This document shows, piece after piece, positions 1 through 6,932 of a stretch of 8,200 nucleotides of DNA; within the stretch, counting starts at the first letter, position 1, and the number at the start of each line of letters is the position of its first letter. This DNA comes from Gammaproteobacteria bacterium (GTDB taxonomy: Bacteria; Pseudomonadota; Gammaproteobacteria; Granulosicoccales; Granulosicoccaceae), in the NCBI GenBank assembly GCA_020444765.1, contig JAGRHW010000152.1, positions 1-8,200 of the forward strand. Reading direction: 5' to 3'. The notes under the pieces were generated by a model. It was not told where the DNA came from, searched no databases, and worked only from the letters and a program-made list of their open reading frames with translations. The position numbers and the translations under genes were made by a program.

Positions 1-35
1 CGGTCTGGTCCTACATGGTACACAAATAAATTCAG

Positions 36-48
36 TAACATATTGATA
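36..48 (-). promoter_or_regulatory. Probable IHF binding site upstream of nifV
   Basis: Read on the minus strand, these 13 bases match the IHF consensus WATCAANNNNTTR at every defined position (TATCAATATGTTA). The match lies in a very AT-rich stretch, centred about 50 bases upstream of the start point predicted from the sigma-54 promoter at 65-80. IHF bends DNA between an upstream NifA site and sigma-54 RNA polymerase at many nif promoters, and the placement fits that role. A match in AT-rich DNA can arise by chance, so the call rests mainly on its position. Confidence 0.6.
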
Positions 49-64
49 TATATAATAATATTCT

Positions 65-80
65 CTGGCACGAGGGTTGC
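65..80 (+). promoter_or_regulatory. Sigma-54 (RpoN) -24/-12 promoter of the nifV operon
   Basis: The sequence CTGGCACGAGGGTTGC matches the sigma-54 consensus YTGGCACGrNNNTTGCW over its full core. The -24 GG is at 67-68, the -12 GC at 79-80, and the spacing is canonical. Only the base after the core (G instead of A/T) departs from consensus. Transcription should start near base 92, leaving a leader of about 30 bases before the nifV ATG at 122. Sigma-54 promoters need an enhancer-binding activator, which for nif genes is NifA. This promoter would let nifV and the downstream genes be expressed independently of whatever lies upstream. Confidence 0.88.
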
Positions 81-121
81 GATACAGATTGTGGAAGGCA
101 AATCGCAGCGAGACTCGATCT

Positions 122-1258
122 ATGGTGACAATCAACGATACAACGCTTCGTGATGGTGAGCAGTCGGCCGGTGTTTCGTTTTCGATCGATGAGAAGCTGG
201 CGATTGCGGCTGCGCTTGACAGGCTTGGGGTGCCGGAGATGGAAATCGGTATTCCGGCAATGGGGCCGGAAGAACGGGAATCGATCAAGGCCGTTGCCGG
301 GCACGTCCGGCAGGCGGAGTTAATGGTCTGGTGTCGCATGAAGCGCGAGGATATCCGCCTCAGCAGAGATCTCGGCGTCAGGCGCATCGATCTGTCGATT
401 CCGGTATCCGACCAGCAGATCCGCAACAAACTTCATCGCAACAGACAGTGGGTGAAACGGCAGATTGCCGACTGCGTCGCCCAGGCACTGGATCTTGGTT
501 TGGAAGTCTGCGTGGGCGGTGAAGATTCTTCAAGGGCGTCACCGGATTTTTTGAAAGAGGTTCTACACGAGGCTGAAAAGGCCGGGGCACGCCGCTTCCG
601 CTTCGCCGATACGGTAGGCATCATGGAGCCTTTTACCGTCTATCAAACCATGGTCGAGTTAAGGTCCTGTTCCGACCTGGAAATCGAAATGCATGCGCAT
701 GATGATCTGGGGCTGGCAACCGCCAACACACTGGCCGCAATCCGTGCTGGAGCCACACACGTCAATACAACCGTGCACGGGCTTGGTGAGCGTGCGGGTA
801 ACGCAGCTCTTGAAGAGGTCGTCATGGGCATGCGGCAATTTTTCGGAACGGGTGAAGATATCGATATGAAACGATACATTGATGTGTCCCGCCTGGTCGA
901 ACAATCTTCCGGGCGCCAGGTAAGTTGGCAGAAGAGCCTGGTCGGTGCTGGTGTGTTTACTCATGAAGCCGGTATCCATGTCGACGGTCTGATAAAAGAT
1001 CGCCTGAACTATCAGGGGATAAATCCGGCCGATCTTGGACGGGATCACGAATTCGTGCTGGGCAAGCATTCCGGTAGCCAGGCTGTCATTCGGGCATACG
1101 CGGATCTCGGATTCGTACTGACAAAACGCCAGGCGTCCGAGTTGCTGAGCAAGGTCAGAAAGCATACCACGCTTGTAAAAATGCCACCGCAGGCAAAGGA
1201 TCTCCTCGACTTCCATCGACAAATAAGCCTTATGGGTTCGGAAGGGATATGCCAATGA
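122..1258 (+). CDS. nifV: Homocitrate synthase NifV
   Basis: NifV condenses acetyl-CoA with 2-oxoglutarate to give homocitrate, the organic ligand of the nitrogenase iron-molybdenum cofactor; it is a cytoplasmic enzyme. The 378-residue protein has the full DRE-TIM metallolyase signature. It begins with DTTLRDGEQ (residues 6-14). The metal-binding HAH pair is at H191/H193, followed by the GERAGN motif (222-227), HEAGIHVDG (281-289) and GKHSG (314-318). Length and N-terminus match the NifV family rather than the longer isopropylmalate synthases. I chose the ATG at 122. An in-frame TTG at 77 lies inside the -12 element of the sigma-54 promoter, so it would not be on the transcript. The Shine-Dalgarno sequence before 122 is weak (AGCGAGA, 107-113). 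The stop overlaps the start of the next gene. Isopropylmalate synthase is the alternative, made unlikely by the nif context. Confidence 0.95.
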   Translation: MVTINDTTLRDGEQSAGVSFSIDEKLAIAAALDRLGVPEMEIGIPAMGPEERESIKAVAGHVRQAELMVWCRMKREDIRLSRDLGVRRIDLSIPVSDQQIRNKLHRNRQWVKRQIADCVAQALDLGLEVCVGGEDSSRASPDFLKEVLHEAEKAGARRFRFADTVGIMEPFTVYQTMVELRSCSDLEIEMHAHDDLGLATANTLAAIRAGATHVNTTVHGLGERAGNAALEEVVMGMRQFFGTGEDIDMKRYIDVSRLVEQSSGRQVSWQKSLVGAGVFTHEAGIHVDGLIKDRLNYQGINPADLGRDHEFVLGKHSGSQAVIRAYADLGFVLTKRQASELLSKVRKHTTLVKMPPQAKDLLDFHRQISLMGSEGICQ

Positions 1259-2052
1259 GTGTCGATGTCGAGATTTCCTCCGCCCCTATGTTTAAGTCAA
1301 CCACTGTATTTTCGCTGATCAGGGGAGATATCGCATGTGTCTTCAACAGAGACCCCGCAGCGCGATCGACCATAGAGGTGATTACCACTTATCCTGGGGT
1401 GCAGGCCACGGCACTCTACCGGGTCGCCCACTATTTGTGGAGCGGAGGCTGGCGGTATCTTCCCCGCGTGCTTTCCTATCTGGGGAGGATCTGGACAGGT
1501 ATAGACATTCATCCCGCAGCACAAATCGGCTCGCGTTTTTTTATCGATCACGGTAGCGGCGTGGTGATCGGAGAAACTGCACAGATCGGCGATGATGTCA
1601 CACTCTATCATGGCGTTACCCTCGGAGGAGTATCCTGGTGCAAGGGCAAACGTCATCCGACACTGGGTGACGGCGTGGTGGTGGGCGCGGGCGCAAAAAT
1701 ACTGGGGCCGATAGAAATCGGTAACTATGCCAAGATCGGAGCCAATTCAGTCGTGATTCATCCGGTGGCCGATCGTAAAACCGTGGTCGGCATTCCGGCA
1801 AAAGCTGTTGACTCCGCGGCCTGGAATTCAAACGCTAGCGGCGGAATCGATTTGAATCATCATTTGATCCCGGATCCGGTGGCCGAAGCCATCTCCTGTC
1901 TGCTGGAGCGAATCCGCCTGCTGGAAGACAGGATGGCTGTTCCTGACGACGCTTCAGGTGATAAAGGACGCGATGATGATTGCATGCTTTGCGACGCGGC
2001 ACAGGTTTGTGAACCCGTGCCGGTGAAACCACGCCACGCTGCGCATACCTGA
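1255..2052 (+). CDS. cysE: Serine O-acetyltransferase, nif-associated (CysE1/NifP)
   Basis: This enzyme transfers acetyl from acetyl-CoA to serine, giving O-acetylserine, the direct precursor of cysteine. Next to nifV it is the nif-linked copy often called NifP or CysE1, thought to raise the cysteine supply for NifS. The protein has 265 residues. After a short helical N-terminus comes a left-handed beta-helix of hexapeptide repeats (about 83-180). It carries the DIHP motif (D84), the catalytic LDH-type His (H99 in IDHGSG), GETA (107-110), LGG and RHP (134-135). It then has a predicted helix (207-228) and a charged tail with CMLC and a third Cys (C243, C246, C252). I chose ATG 1255 over ATG 1249 because GGAAGGG at 1240-1246 is 8 bases before 1255 but only 2 before 1249. 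The ATG overlaps the nifV TGA (ATGA), which suggests translational coupling. Confidence 0.93.
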   Translation: MSVDVEISSAPMFKSTTVFSLIRGDIACVFNRDPAARSTIEVITTYPGVQATALYRVAHYLWSGGWRYLPRVLSYLGRIWTGIDIHPAAQIGSRFFIDHGSGVVIGETAQIGDDVTLYHGVTLGGVSWCKGKRHPTLGDGVVVGAGAKILGPIEIGNYAKIGANSVVIHPVADRKTVVGIPAKAVDSAAWNSNASGGIDLNHHLIPDPVAEAISCLLERIRLLEDRMAVPDDASGDKGRDDDCMLCDAAQVCEPVPVKPRHAAHT

Positions 2053-2058
2053 ACCGGT

Positions 2059-2580
2059 ATGGATATGCTTGACTTTGACGTACACGGTTTGTATTTCGAG
2101 GAACCGCTGTGTGAAGAAGCAGCTGCTTGTCTGGAGTGCGCGGCACAGAATTATGGCGATCCGGCTGCCGAGCAGGCTTTGTACAGAGCCTATTTTATTA
2201 CACCTCGCCACCCGATGGTTCTGGTCGCCTTGTACCGGTTTTTTTACTATCAGCAACGCCTGCCGGATGCCCTGCTGGTGGCGGAAAGAGTGCTGACGAT
2301 TTACGCTGAACAGCTGGAATTGCCCGCCGACTGGCGGCAATTATCGGATGTCAGACTGCCTGAAGACAATTCCAATTACATGACAGGCTTGCGTTTTTAT
2401 CTTCTGGCCCTAAAGGGTTCTGCTTATCTTCAATTGAGGATGGGCGATTATGAACCAGCGATTCTACGTTTAAAAAAAGTGCTGGAACTGGATGAAAAGG
2501 ACCGGTTGGGCGCGCGGATACTGATTGACGTTGCTCAGGTGGAATTAAACAGGCGGTCAATTCATATTGTCGGCCAATAA
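2059..2580 (+). CDS. Conserved nif-cluster TPR-like protein, function unknown
   Basis: I cannot assign a function. The 173-residue product is soluble-looking, with no signal peptide or membrane segment, and appears almost wholly helical. Residues about 115-148 read as a tetratricopeptide repeat (LKGSAYLQLRMGDYEPAILR followed by a paired helix). Residues 52-82 (HPMVLVALYRFFYYQQRLPD onward) look like another helix pair of the same kind, so this is probably a small TPR scaffold. Two cysteines near the N-terminus (C18, C24, and C27 close by) may be structural or chance. It begins 6 bases after cysE and sits before nifW, a position where related nif clusters carry similar small genes as far as I recall. 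No strong Shine-Dalgarno sequence precedes ATG 2059, and ATG 2065 is an alternative start. A role in nitrogenase assembly or protein contact is inference from position only. Confidence 0.8.
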   Translation: MDMLDFDVHGLYFEEPLCEEAAACLECAAQNYGDPAAEQALYRAYFITPRHPMVLVALYRFFYYQQRLPDALLVAERVLTIYAEQLELPADWRQLSDVRLPEDNSNYMTGLRFYLLALKGSAYLQLRMGDYEPAILRLKKVLELDEKDRLGARILIDVAQVELNRRSIHIVGQ

Positions 2581-2645
2581 ATGGCCTTATCACGAAGACG
2601 GGTGACGACCAACTGAACCGAAGTCCCCGATTCTGGAGCAAGTCA

Positions 2646-2993
2646 ATGAGTGAGAGTGAGTTCGAACTGGATCTGGAAGAGTTAAACAGTGCTGAGGAGT
2701 TTCTTAATTATTTCGGGGTGGATTTCGAGCCTTCCGTCGTTTATGTCAATCGTCTGCACATTCTGCAGCGGTTTCACGACTATATCGATGGCGTCGGAAC
2801 AATGCCCGAAGCAGACGGTGCCAAATTCGATCTGTATGCGGAGTTACTGGAGAAGGCCTATCAGGATTTTGTCGACAGCGATGCGCGGACGGAGAAAGTC
2901 TTTAAGGTGTTCCGTATGTTCGAGCCGGTTGATGTGAGGATTTCCATCGCCGAATTCAAAAGACAGGTTTTCAACGATGCTACCGAAATTTGA
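2646..2993 (+). CDS. nifW: Nitrogenase stabilising/protective protein NifW
   Basis: NifW is a small cytoplasmic protein that binds the MoFe protein and helps its maturation or protects it from oxygen; its exact mechanism is unsettled. The 115-residue product has the family hallmark in its N-terminal half, with FLNYFGVDFEPSVVYVNRLH (residues 18-37) followed by ILQRFHDYI. The rest is acidic and helical, ending in FRMFEPVDVRISIAEFKRQV. Length is normal for NifW. TGGAG at 2634-2638 lies 7 bases before the ATG, a good ribosome binding site. A 65-base gap separates it from the TPR-like gene, the longest gap in this operon. I see no promoter in that gap, so it probably shares the nifV promoter. Its 3' end overlaps the start of nifZ by 17 bases. 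Confidence 0.95.
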   Translation: MSESEFELDLEELNSAEEFLNYFGVDFEPSVVYVNRLHILQRFHDYIDGVGTMPEADGAKFDLYAELLEKAYQDFVDSDARTEKVFKVFRMFEPVDVRISIAEFKRQVFNDATEI

Positions 2994-3435
2994 ATTCGGT
3001 GACTCGGTTCGGCTGGTTCGTAATGTTCGAAACGACGGCACGTATCCAGGCGAGCCGACCGGACGGCTGTTGATCCGTCGCGGCAGTATCGGTTATGTGC
3101 GGGACGTTGGTACCTTCCTGCAGGATCAACTGATATACACGGTGGATTTCATCGAAGCAGGCCGACGCGTAGGCTGCAGGGAGCAGGAGTTGCAGTCTTT
3201 GGACGATCCCTGGATTCCGACGCGTTTCGACTTCAGGGACAAGGTCACGCCGCTTCGCCCGCTGGCAGTCGGAGGAGCGATCATCGCACGGCCAGGTGAT
3301 GAAGGGGAAGTGGAAAAAACACTGCCGGAGCACGATGGCGGGCCTGCCTGCCATGTTCGCTTCCATGGTCGGGTATTGCTTGTTACGGAAGCTTCCCTCG
3401 CGTTTATCAATCCGGAAAAGGAGGCGGGGTTGTGA
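2977..3435 (+). CDS. nifZ: Nitrogenase P-cluster maturation protein NifZ
   Basis: NifZ assists formation of the second P-cluster of the MoFe protein, acting like a chaperone on the NifDK intermediate. The 152-residue product opens with FEFGDSVRLVRNVRNDGTYP (residues 5-24). RRGSIGYVRDVGTFLQDQ-type sequence and the VGCREQEL segment follow, the characteristic NifZ domain of about 75 residues with an SH3-like beta pattern. The second half (from about FDFRDKVTP, residue 84) repeats the theme with GAIIARPGDEGEV, as in longer proteobacterial NifZ proteins. The start at 2977 overlaps nifW by 17 bases and AGACAGG at 2961-2967 is a modest ribosome binding site. NifZ translation is probably coupled to NifW. 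The stop overlaps the nifM start. Confidence 0.94.
   Translation: MLPKFEFGDSVRLVRNVRNDGTYPGEPTGRLLIRRGSIGYVRDVGTFLQDQLIYTVDFIEAGRRVGCREQELQSLDDPWIPTRFDFRDKVTPLRPLAVGGAIIARPGDEGEVEKTLPEHDGGPACHVRFHGRVLLVTEASLAFINPEKEAGL
3417..3424 (+). promoter_or_regulatory. Strong ribosome binding site for the GTG start of nifM
   Basis: AAAGGAGG within the end of nifZ is close to a full anti-Shine-Dalgarno complement and lies 7 bases before GTG 3432. It decides the nifM start and compensates for the non-ATG codon. The GTG overlaps the nifZ stop as GTGA. Confidence 0.85.
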
Positions 3436-4301
3436 GTGTCGTTACGGCTCGCTGGAAGTTTCCGCCACACCTTGCCTACCACGTGCTTCGTTGCTCGCTC
3501 GAGGGTTTTAAGAAGAATATTGCCCAGTTGAATCCGGAAGAATACAAGCAGGTTCTGGATAAAGCGCGCAAGACTCATGAACTTGAATCACTGGCGCTGT
3601 CATCCAATGAGGCGCGGGGACTGGTCATTTCCGAACGGCAACTTGATGCCTCGGTTGATGAAATCGTCTCACGGTATGCCAGTCGGGAAGATTTCCATGC
3701 CGACCTGGATATAAACGGTTTGACACCGGGTTCCTTGCGTATCGCCTTGCGGCGCGAGCTGATGTTTAACTCGGTGCTGCAAAAGGTGGTGAGCAATGTC
3801 GCGGTGACCGAGATTGATGTGCGTTTGTTCTTCGAGATGCACCAGAGCCGTTTTGAAACGCCGGAACAGCGTGAGGCCCGGCATTTATTGATCACGGTAA
3901 ACGAGCAGTTTGCTGAAAACACGGCATCTGCGGCGCTTCAAAGGATCCAGGAAATCCGTGACAAACTGGATGGACGTGGTAACCGCTTTGCCGATTTTGC
4001 CAGACGTTATTCCGAATGCCCGACTGCCATCGAAGGCGGAAAACTCGGTGTGGTCTCACGCGGACAACTGTTCCCTTCGCTGGATGAAGTGTTGTTTGAA
4101 TTGCAGGAAAAGGAAATCGGACCGGTCGTGGAATCGGAAATGGGTTATCACTTGCTTTTGTGTGAAAAAATCAGACCCAGAAAAAAAGCCGCTTTCAGCA
4201 GGGTGGAATCCGGCATCCGCGAAATTCTCAGGAAAAGACTGGTTCGCAACAGCCAGAAACAGTGGCTGGAATCCCTGAAGGAAGATTCGGGGGGCGTTTA
4301 G
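3432..4301 (+). CDS. nifM: NifM, parvulin-type peptidyl-prolyl isomerase for Fe protein maturation
   Basis: NifM is needed for a stable, active NifH (Fe protein), presumably by catalysing cis-trans isomerisation at prolines; it is cytoplasmic. The 289-residue product has a helical N-terminal region (about 1-135), which includes the NifM-typical [17 protein letters not shown] opening. A PpiC/rotamase domain follows (about 147-248). The domain shows [10 protein letters not shown] (145-154), [14 protein letters not shown] (186-199), [14 protein letters not shown] (202-215) and [15 protein letters not shown] (228-242), the usual parvulin landmarks. No signal peptide or membrane segment is present, unlike the periplasmic SurA/PpiD relatives, which supports NifM. 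The GTG start at 3432 overlaps the nifZ stop and has a strong ribosome binding site. The length is typical of NifM. Confidence 0.94.
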   Translation: MSVVTARWKFPPHLAYHVLRCSLEGFKKNIAQLNPEEYKQVLDKARKTHELESLALSSNEARGLVISERQLDASVDEIVSRYASREDFHADLDINGLTPGSLRIALRRELMFNSVLQKVVSNVAVTEIDVRLFFEMHQSRFETPEQREARHLLITVNEQFAENTASAALQRIQEIRDKLDGRGNRFADFARRYSECPTAIEGGKLGVVSRGQLFPSLDEVLFELQEKEIGPVVESEMGYHLLLCEKIRPRKKAAFSRVESGIREILRKRLVRNSQKQWLESLKEDSGGV

Positions 4302-4341
4302 CAAGCAGCCGTTCAAGTGCAGGTATATAAAGGAAATCGGA

Positions 4342-5589
4342 ATGAACGAAGACCAAACGCATTGCTCTTTCTGCGGAATGGAGCAGACAGCCGAGATACC
4401 TCTGATTGCCGGTGAAGAGGGTTATATCTGTGAGGAGTGCGTGTCGCTGGCGGCACGGGTTGTCGGGAGTTGGGGAAGAAGACGGGCGGCGGCTAAGCCA
4501 CTGCAAAATCTGCTCAAGCCGATAGAGTTGAAGGCGCAGCTGGATAGTTATGTTATCGGGCAGGAAGCGGCCAAGGAAACCCTGGCCGTCGCGGTCTACA
4601 ATCATTACAAGCGTCTGCGTATAGAAACAGAAAATCCCAGAATGCAAGCCGGGGAAAATTCCACGGAGATTGATAAATCGAATGTGCTGCTGCTCGGCCC
4701 GTCGGGCACCGGGAAAACACTGCTGGCGAGTACGCTGGCGCGGGTGGTCGGGGTTCCTTTTGTGATTGCTGATGCCACCACGCTGACCCAGGCAGGCTAT
4801 GTGGGCGACGATGTTGAAACCATCCTGATCAGGTTGCTGGATGCTGCAGACGGCAATCGTGATCTGGCTGAATGGGGCATCGTTTATATCGACGAAATTG
4901 ACAAGCTGGCGCGAGCAGGAAAAAGCAATCACGGTATGCGCGATGTCTCCGGTGAAGGTGTGCAGCAGGCTCTGCTGAAGCTGGTTGAAGGGGCGAGAGT
5001 CACTGTTAGTGACAAGTCCAGAAAGGATCAGAACGAAGCACAAATCGATACCCGGAATATTCTGTTCATAGCCGGCGGTGCTTTCGCCGGCCTGGAGGAG
5101 TTGCTGTTAAAGCGTCTTAATCACAGTGAATCCAGAGGGATCGGTTTCCACGCGGATGTGGAATATCATAGCGGGATCGATGCCTTGAGTTTGATGGAGG
5201 AAGTACAAGCTGATGATCTCAGAAAATTCGGACTCATTCCTGAATTTGTCGGACGCTTTCCGGTGGTTACCGCCTTGCACGACCTGGATGAAGAGTCGCT
5301 GGTTCGCATACTGACGGAACCTCGCAATGCACTGGTCAGGCAATACCAGCAGCTTTTTGATTTTGAGCATGTGGCATTGGAATTCACTGCCGATGCCCTG
5401 CAGGAAATTGCCCGCGAAGCGATCGAGCGGGGTACGGGAGCGCGGGGATTACGGAGTGTTCTCGAAGGACTGTTACGGAAAACCATGTATGAAATACCGT
5501 CCTGCCCGGATCTGCAGACCTACCGGGTGGATGGTGAAAAAGTTCGTCAACGAAGACGTGTGCGGCGCGGGCCGGCTGCGCTGGCCTAG
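4342..5589 (+). CDS. clpX: Nif-associated ClpX, ATP-dependent unfoldase subunit (ClpX2 type)
   Basis: ClpX is a hexameric AAA+ unfoldase that feeds substrates to the ClpP protease. The nif-linked copy in A. vinelandii (ClpX2) has been reported to affect NifB and NifEN levels, and a similar role is inferred here. The 415-residue product has an N-terminal zinc-binding domain with cysteines C8, C11, C30 and C33. The AAA+ module has Walker A GPSGTGKT (119-126), pore loop GYVG (152-155), Walker B VYIDEID (181-187), the [14 protein letters not shown] segment (201-214) and GGAFAG (245-250). The IGF tripeptide (267-269) used to dock on ClpP is retained. The arginine finger region is PEFVGR (300-305) and sensor 2 is GARGLR (366-371). 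The RKH loop reads RKD (227-229) and appears about three residues shorter than in E. coli ClpX. The C-terminus ends in a basic tail. The ribosome binding site AAAGGAA (4329-4335) is well placed. This is probably not the housekeeping copy, since no clpP or lon is adjacent. Confidence 0.94.
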   Translation: MNEDQTHCSFCGMEQTAEIPLIAGEEGYICEECVSLAARVVGSWGRRRAAAKPLQNLLKPIELKAQLDSYVIGQEAAKETLAVAVYNHYKRLRIETENPRMQAGENSTEIDKSNVLLLGPSGTGKTLLASTLARVVGVPFVIADATTLTQAGYVGDDVETILIRLLDAADGNRDLAEWGIVYIDEIDKLARAGKSNHGMRDVSGEGVQQALLKLVEGARVTVSDKSRKDQNEAQIDTRNILFIAGGAFAGLEELLLKRLNHSESRGIGFHADVEYHSGIDALSLMEEVQADDLRKFGLIPEFVGRFPVVTALHDLDEESLVRILTEPRNALVRQYQQLFDFEHVALEFTADALQEIAREAIERGTGARGLRSVLEGLLRKTMYEIPSCPDLQTYRVDGEKVRQRRRVRRGPAALA

Positions 5590-5607
5590 ACCGCAGAGGC
5601 CGATCCG

Positions 5608-5829
5608 GTGTATATCTGTGTTTGCCATGCCATCTCCGAAAAAACCGTAAAGCAGCATCTGGGTAAGGGGGTCAGTTCACTTGGTGAACTGCGCCGTATA
5701 CTGGGTTGCCGATCCAGTTGTGGCCAATGTACCTGTTATCTACAATCAATGATCAACGATTTCAACGTGCTGGAGCCACACCGGGGAAGCGAGACCGATG
5801 CCTGCGCGAGAGCAACGGGCGTTGCGTGA
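5608..5829 (+). CDS. BFD-like [2Fe-2S] ferredoxin (bacterioferritin-associated ferredoxin family)
   Basis: Bfd proteins bind a [2Fe-2S] cluster; the classical one passes electrons to bacterioferritin to release stored iron. The 73-residue product carries ligand cysteines C4 and C6 (MYICVCHAIS) and C38 and C41 (SSCGQC). This spacing equals that of E. coli Bfd, and LGELRRILG lies between them. Extra cysteines C34, C43 and C66 are present. A similar domain forms the middle of NifU, but this is a free-standing protein. The GTG start at 5608 is 18 bases after clpX, with AGAGG at 5595-5599 upstream, so it is the last gene of the nif operon. In this context it may mobilise iron for nitrogenase clusters or act as a redox partner, which is inference from position. 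An in-frame ATG upstream does not exist nearby, and the cluster motif begins right at the start. Confidence 0.88.
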   Translation: MYICVCHAISEKTVKQHLGKGVSSLGELRRILGCRSSCGQCTCYLQSMINDFNVLEPHRGSETDACARATGVA

Positions 5830-5834
5830 ATCTG

Positions 5835-5870
5835 CTGATTTGAGCCACAGCCACGTTCGCCTCACATCAG
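5835..5870. terminator. Inverted repeat between convergent operons, possible bidirectional terminator
   Basis: CTGATTTGAG (5835-5844) is the reverse complement of CTCACATCAG (5861-5870) except at one position, with 16 bases between the arms. It sits where the plus-strand bfd-like gene (stop at 5829) and the minus-strand modC (stop at 5862-5864) converge, and its right arm enters the last codons of modC. No clear T-run follows on either strand, so a classical intrinsic terminator is not proven. The placement is what a shared transcription end would need. Confidence 0.4.
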
Positions 5871-6932
5871 TGCTATCCCCTTTACCTGTGCATAAACGTC
5901 CATGCCCTCACTCAGCCCGAGAGATACGGCTGAGCGACGGGTAATTCTGGATAACAGGGTCTGTCCATCCGGCAACTGCAGGCGGATATTGGTTTGCGAC
6001 AGATCCAGGTCATGTGTGGCGATGATCTTGGCCGGCAATATATTGATGATCGATGTGTCGAAGTGAGGCGTCAGTGAAATGCTGACATCCTTGGCGTGAA
6101 TCTGTACGCGGGTTTTTTTCCCTACCTTGAGATCGGTGCGGGTGACAGCGATTTCGCCGGCATCCGTGCCGATCCATGTCAGCTGGTAACTCGGGTCATG
6201 GGTCGATACATAGCCGTCGAGGATTGAGCTGGCCTCATTGTAGTTTGCCATCGGCAGATTCAGGTTTGTCAACAGATCTGCGGTATCGCCGCAGGCGCTC
6301 ACTCTGCCGTTTTCCAGATAGACCATTTTATTGGCCAGGCGGGACACCTCGTACGGATCATGCGAAACATAGACGGCGGGAATACTGAATTCATCGTGCA
6401 GACTTTCAAGGTATGGCAGGATGGACTGTTTGGCGTCGTGATCCAGTGCTGACAGAGGCTCGTCCATCAGCAACAGTTGCGGGCTGGTCAGCAAGGCCCG
6501 GGCAATGGCAACACGCTGCCTTTCTCCGCCGGACAAGCGCGCACTGGCCCTGTTCAGCAAATGGCTTATTCCCAGTAGCTCTATCGCATTATCAAGTGTG
6601 ATCTTGCGTTTGTCCCGCGGTGTTTTTTTCCAGCCGTATTCAAGGTTCGAGCGGACCGACAGGTGGGGGAACAGGCTGGCTTCCTGAAAGACATAGGCAA
6701 TCGGTCTCGTGTATGGCGGCAGAAAAGTCGTTTCGTCGTGCCAGGTCTCACCATTGAATTCGATGGTGGCTTCATCGGCTTGTACCAGGCCTGCAATAGC
6801 TCTTAAAACGCTGGTCTTTCCGCACCCCGAACGACCGAACAGCGCAATCACGCCTGATGCGGGTACCTCAAAATCCACATCCAGCCTGAATTCGCCCAGC
6901 CGGTGCCTGATTGCAACTTTTAGCGTATTCAA
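5862..6932 (-). CDS. modC: Molybdate ABC transporter ATP-binding protein ModC
   Basis: ModC hydrolyses ATP on the cytoplasmic face to power molybdate import through ModB. Molybdenum is needed for the nitrogenase cofactor. The 356-residue protein has Walker A GRSGCGKT (33-40), the Q-loop glutamine in [12 protein letters not shown] (Q83), the signature LSGGERQR (133-140), Walker B LLLMDEP with D157/E158, and the H-loop His in YVSHD (H191). A C-terminal TOBE/Mop-like oxyanion-binding region follows (about 290-355, with [14 protein letters not shown] near its start). The start is the TTG at 6932-6930, which overlaps the modB stop (TTGA). It begins [11 protein letters not shown], as expected for ModC. 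A longer in-frame version from 7034 would run inside modB and carries no family similarity. Size matches E. coli ModC (352). A sulfate or other oxyanion ATPase is less likely given ModB next to it. Confidence 0.93.
   Translation of the reverse strand: MNTLKVAIRHRLGEFRLDVDFEVPASGVIALFGRSGCGKTSVLRAIAGLVQADEATIEFNGETWHDETTFLPPYTRPIAYVFQEASLFPHLSVRSNLEYGWKKTPRDKRKITLDNAIELLGISHLLNRASARLSGGERQRVAIARALLTSPQLLLMDEPLSALDHDAKQSILPYLESLHDEFSIPAVYVSHDPYEVSRLANKMVYLENGRVSACGDTADLLTNLNLPMANYNEASSILDGYVSTHDPSYQLTWIGTDAGEIAVTRTDLKVGKKTRVQIHAKDVSISLTPHFDTSIINILPAKIIATHDLDLSQTNIRLQLPDGQTLLSRITRRSAVSLGLSEGMDVYAQVKGIALM

Noticed and set aside
51..56. Perfect TATAAT that could be a sigma-70 -10 box
   Set aside because: No reasonable -35 element lies 16-18 bases upstream, and the region is so AT-rich that the match is expected by chance. 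The sigma-54 promoter just downstream explains the region better.
659..1255. Long minus-strand open frame (198 codons) opposite nifV
   Set aside because: It lies entirely within a clear NifV gene, resembles no family I recognise, and has no promoter or ribosome binding site of note.
2572..2586. GGCCA-ATAAA-TGGCC hairpin at the end of the TPR-like gene as a terminator
   Set aside because: The stem is only five base pairs and no T-run follows. The next gene follows with no visible promoter, so termination here is unlikely.
2581..2645. Possible internal promoter or small gene in the gap before nifW
   Set aside because: No -24/-12 or -35/-10 pair is visible and no open frame with a ribosome binding site fits, beyond the nifW ribosome binding site itself.
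4228..5043. Long minus-strand open frame (271 codons) opposite the nifM end and clpX
   Set aside because: It is an antisense shadow of clpX. The plus strand carries all ClpX motifs, while this frame shows no domain or plausible start region.
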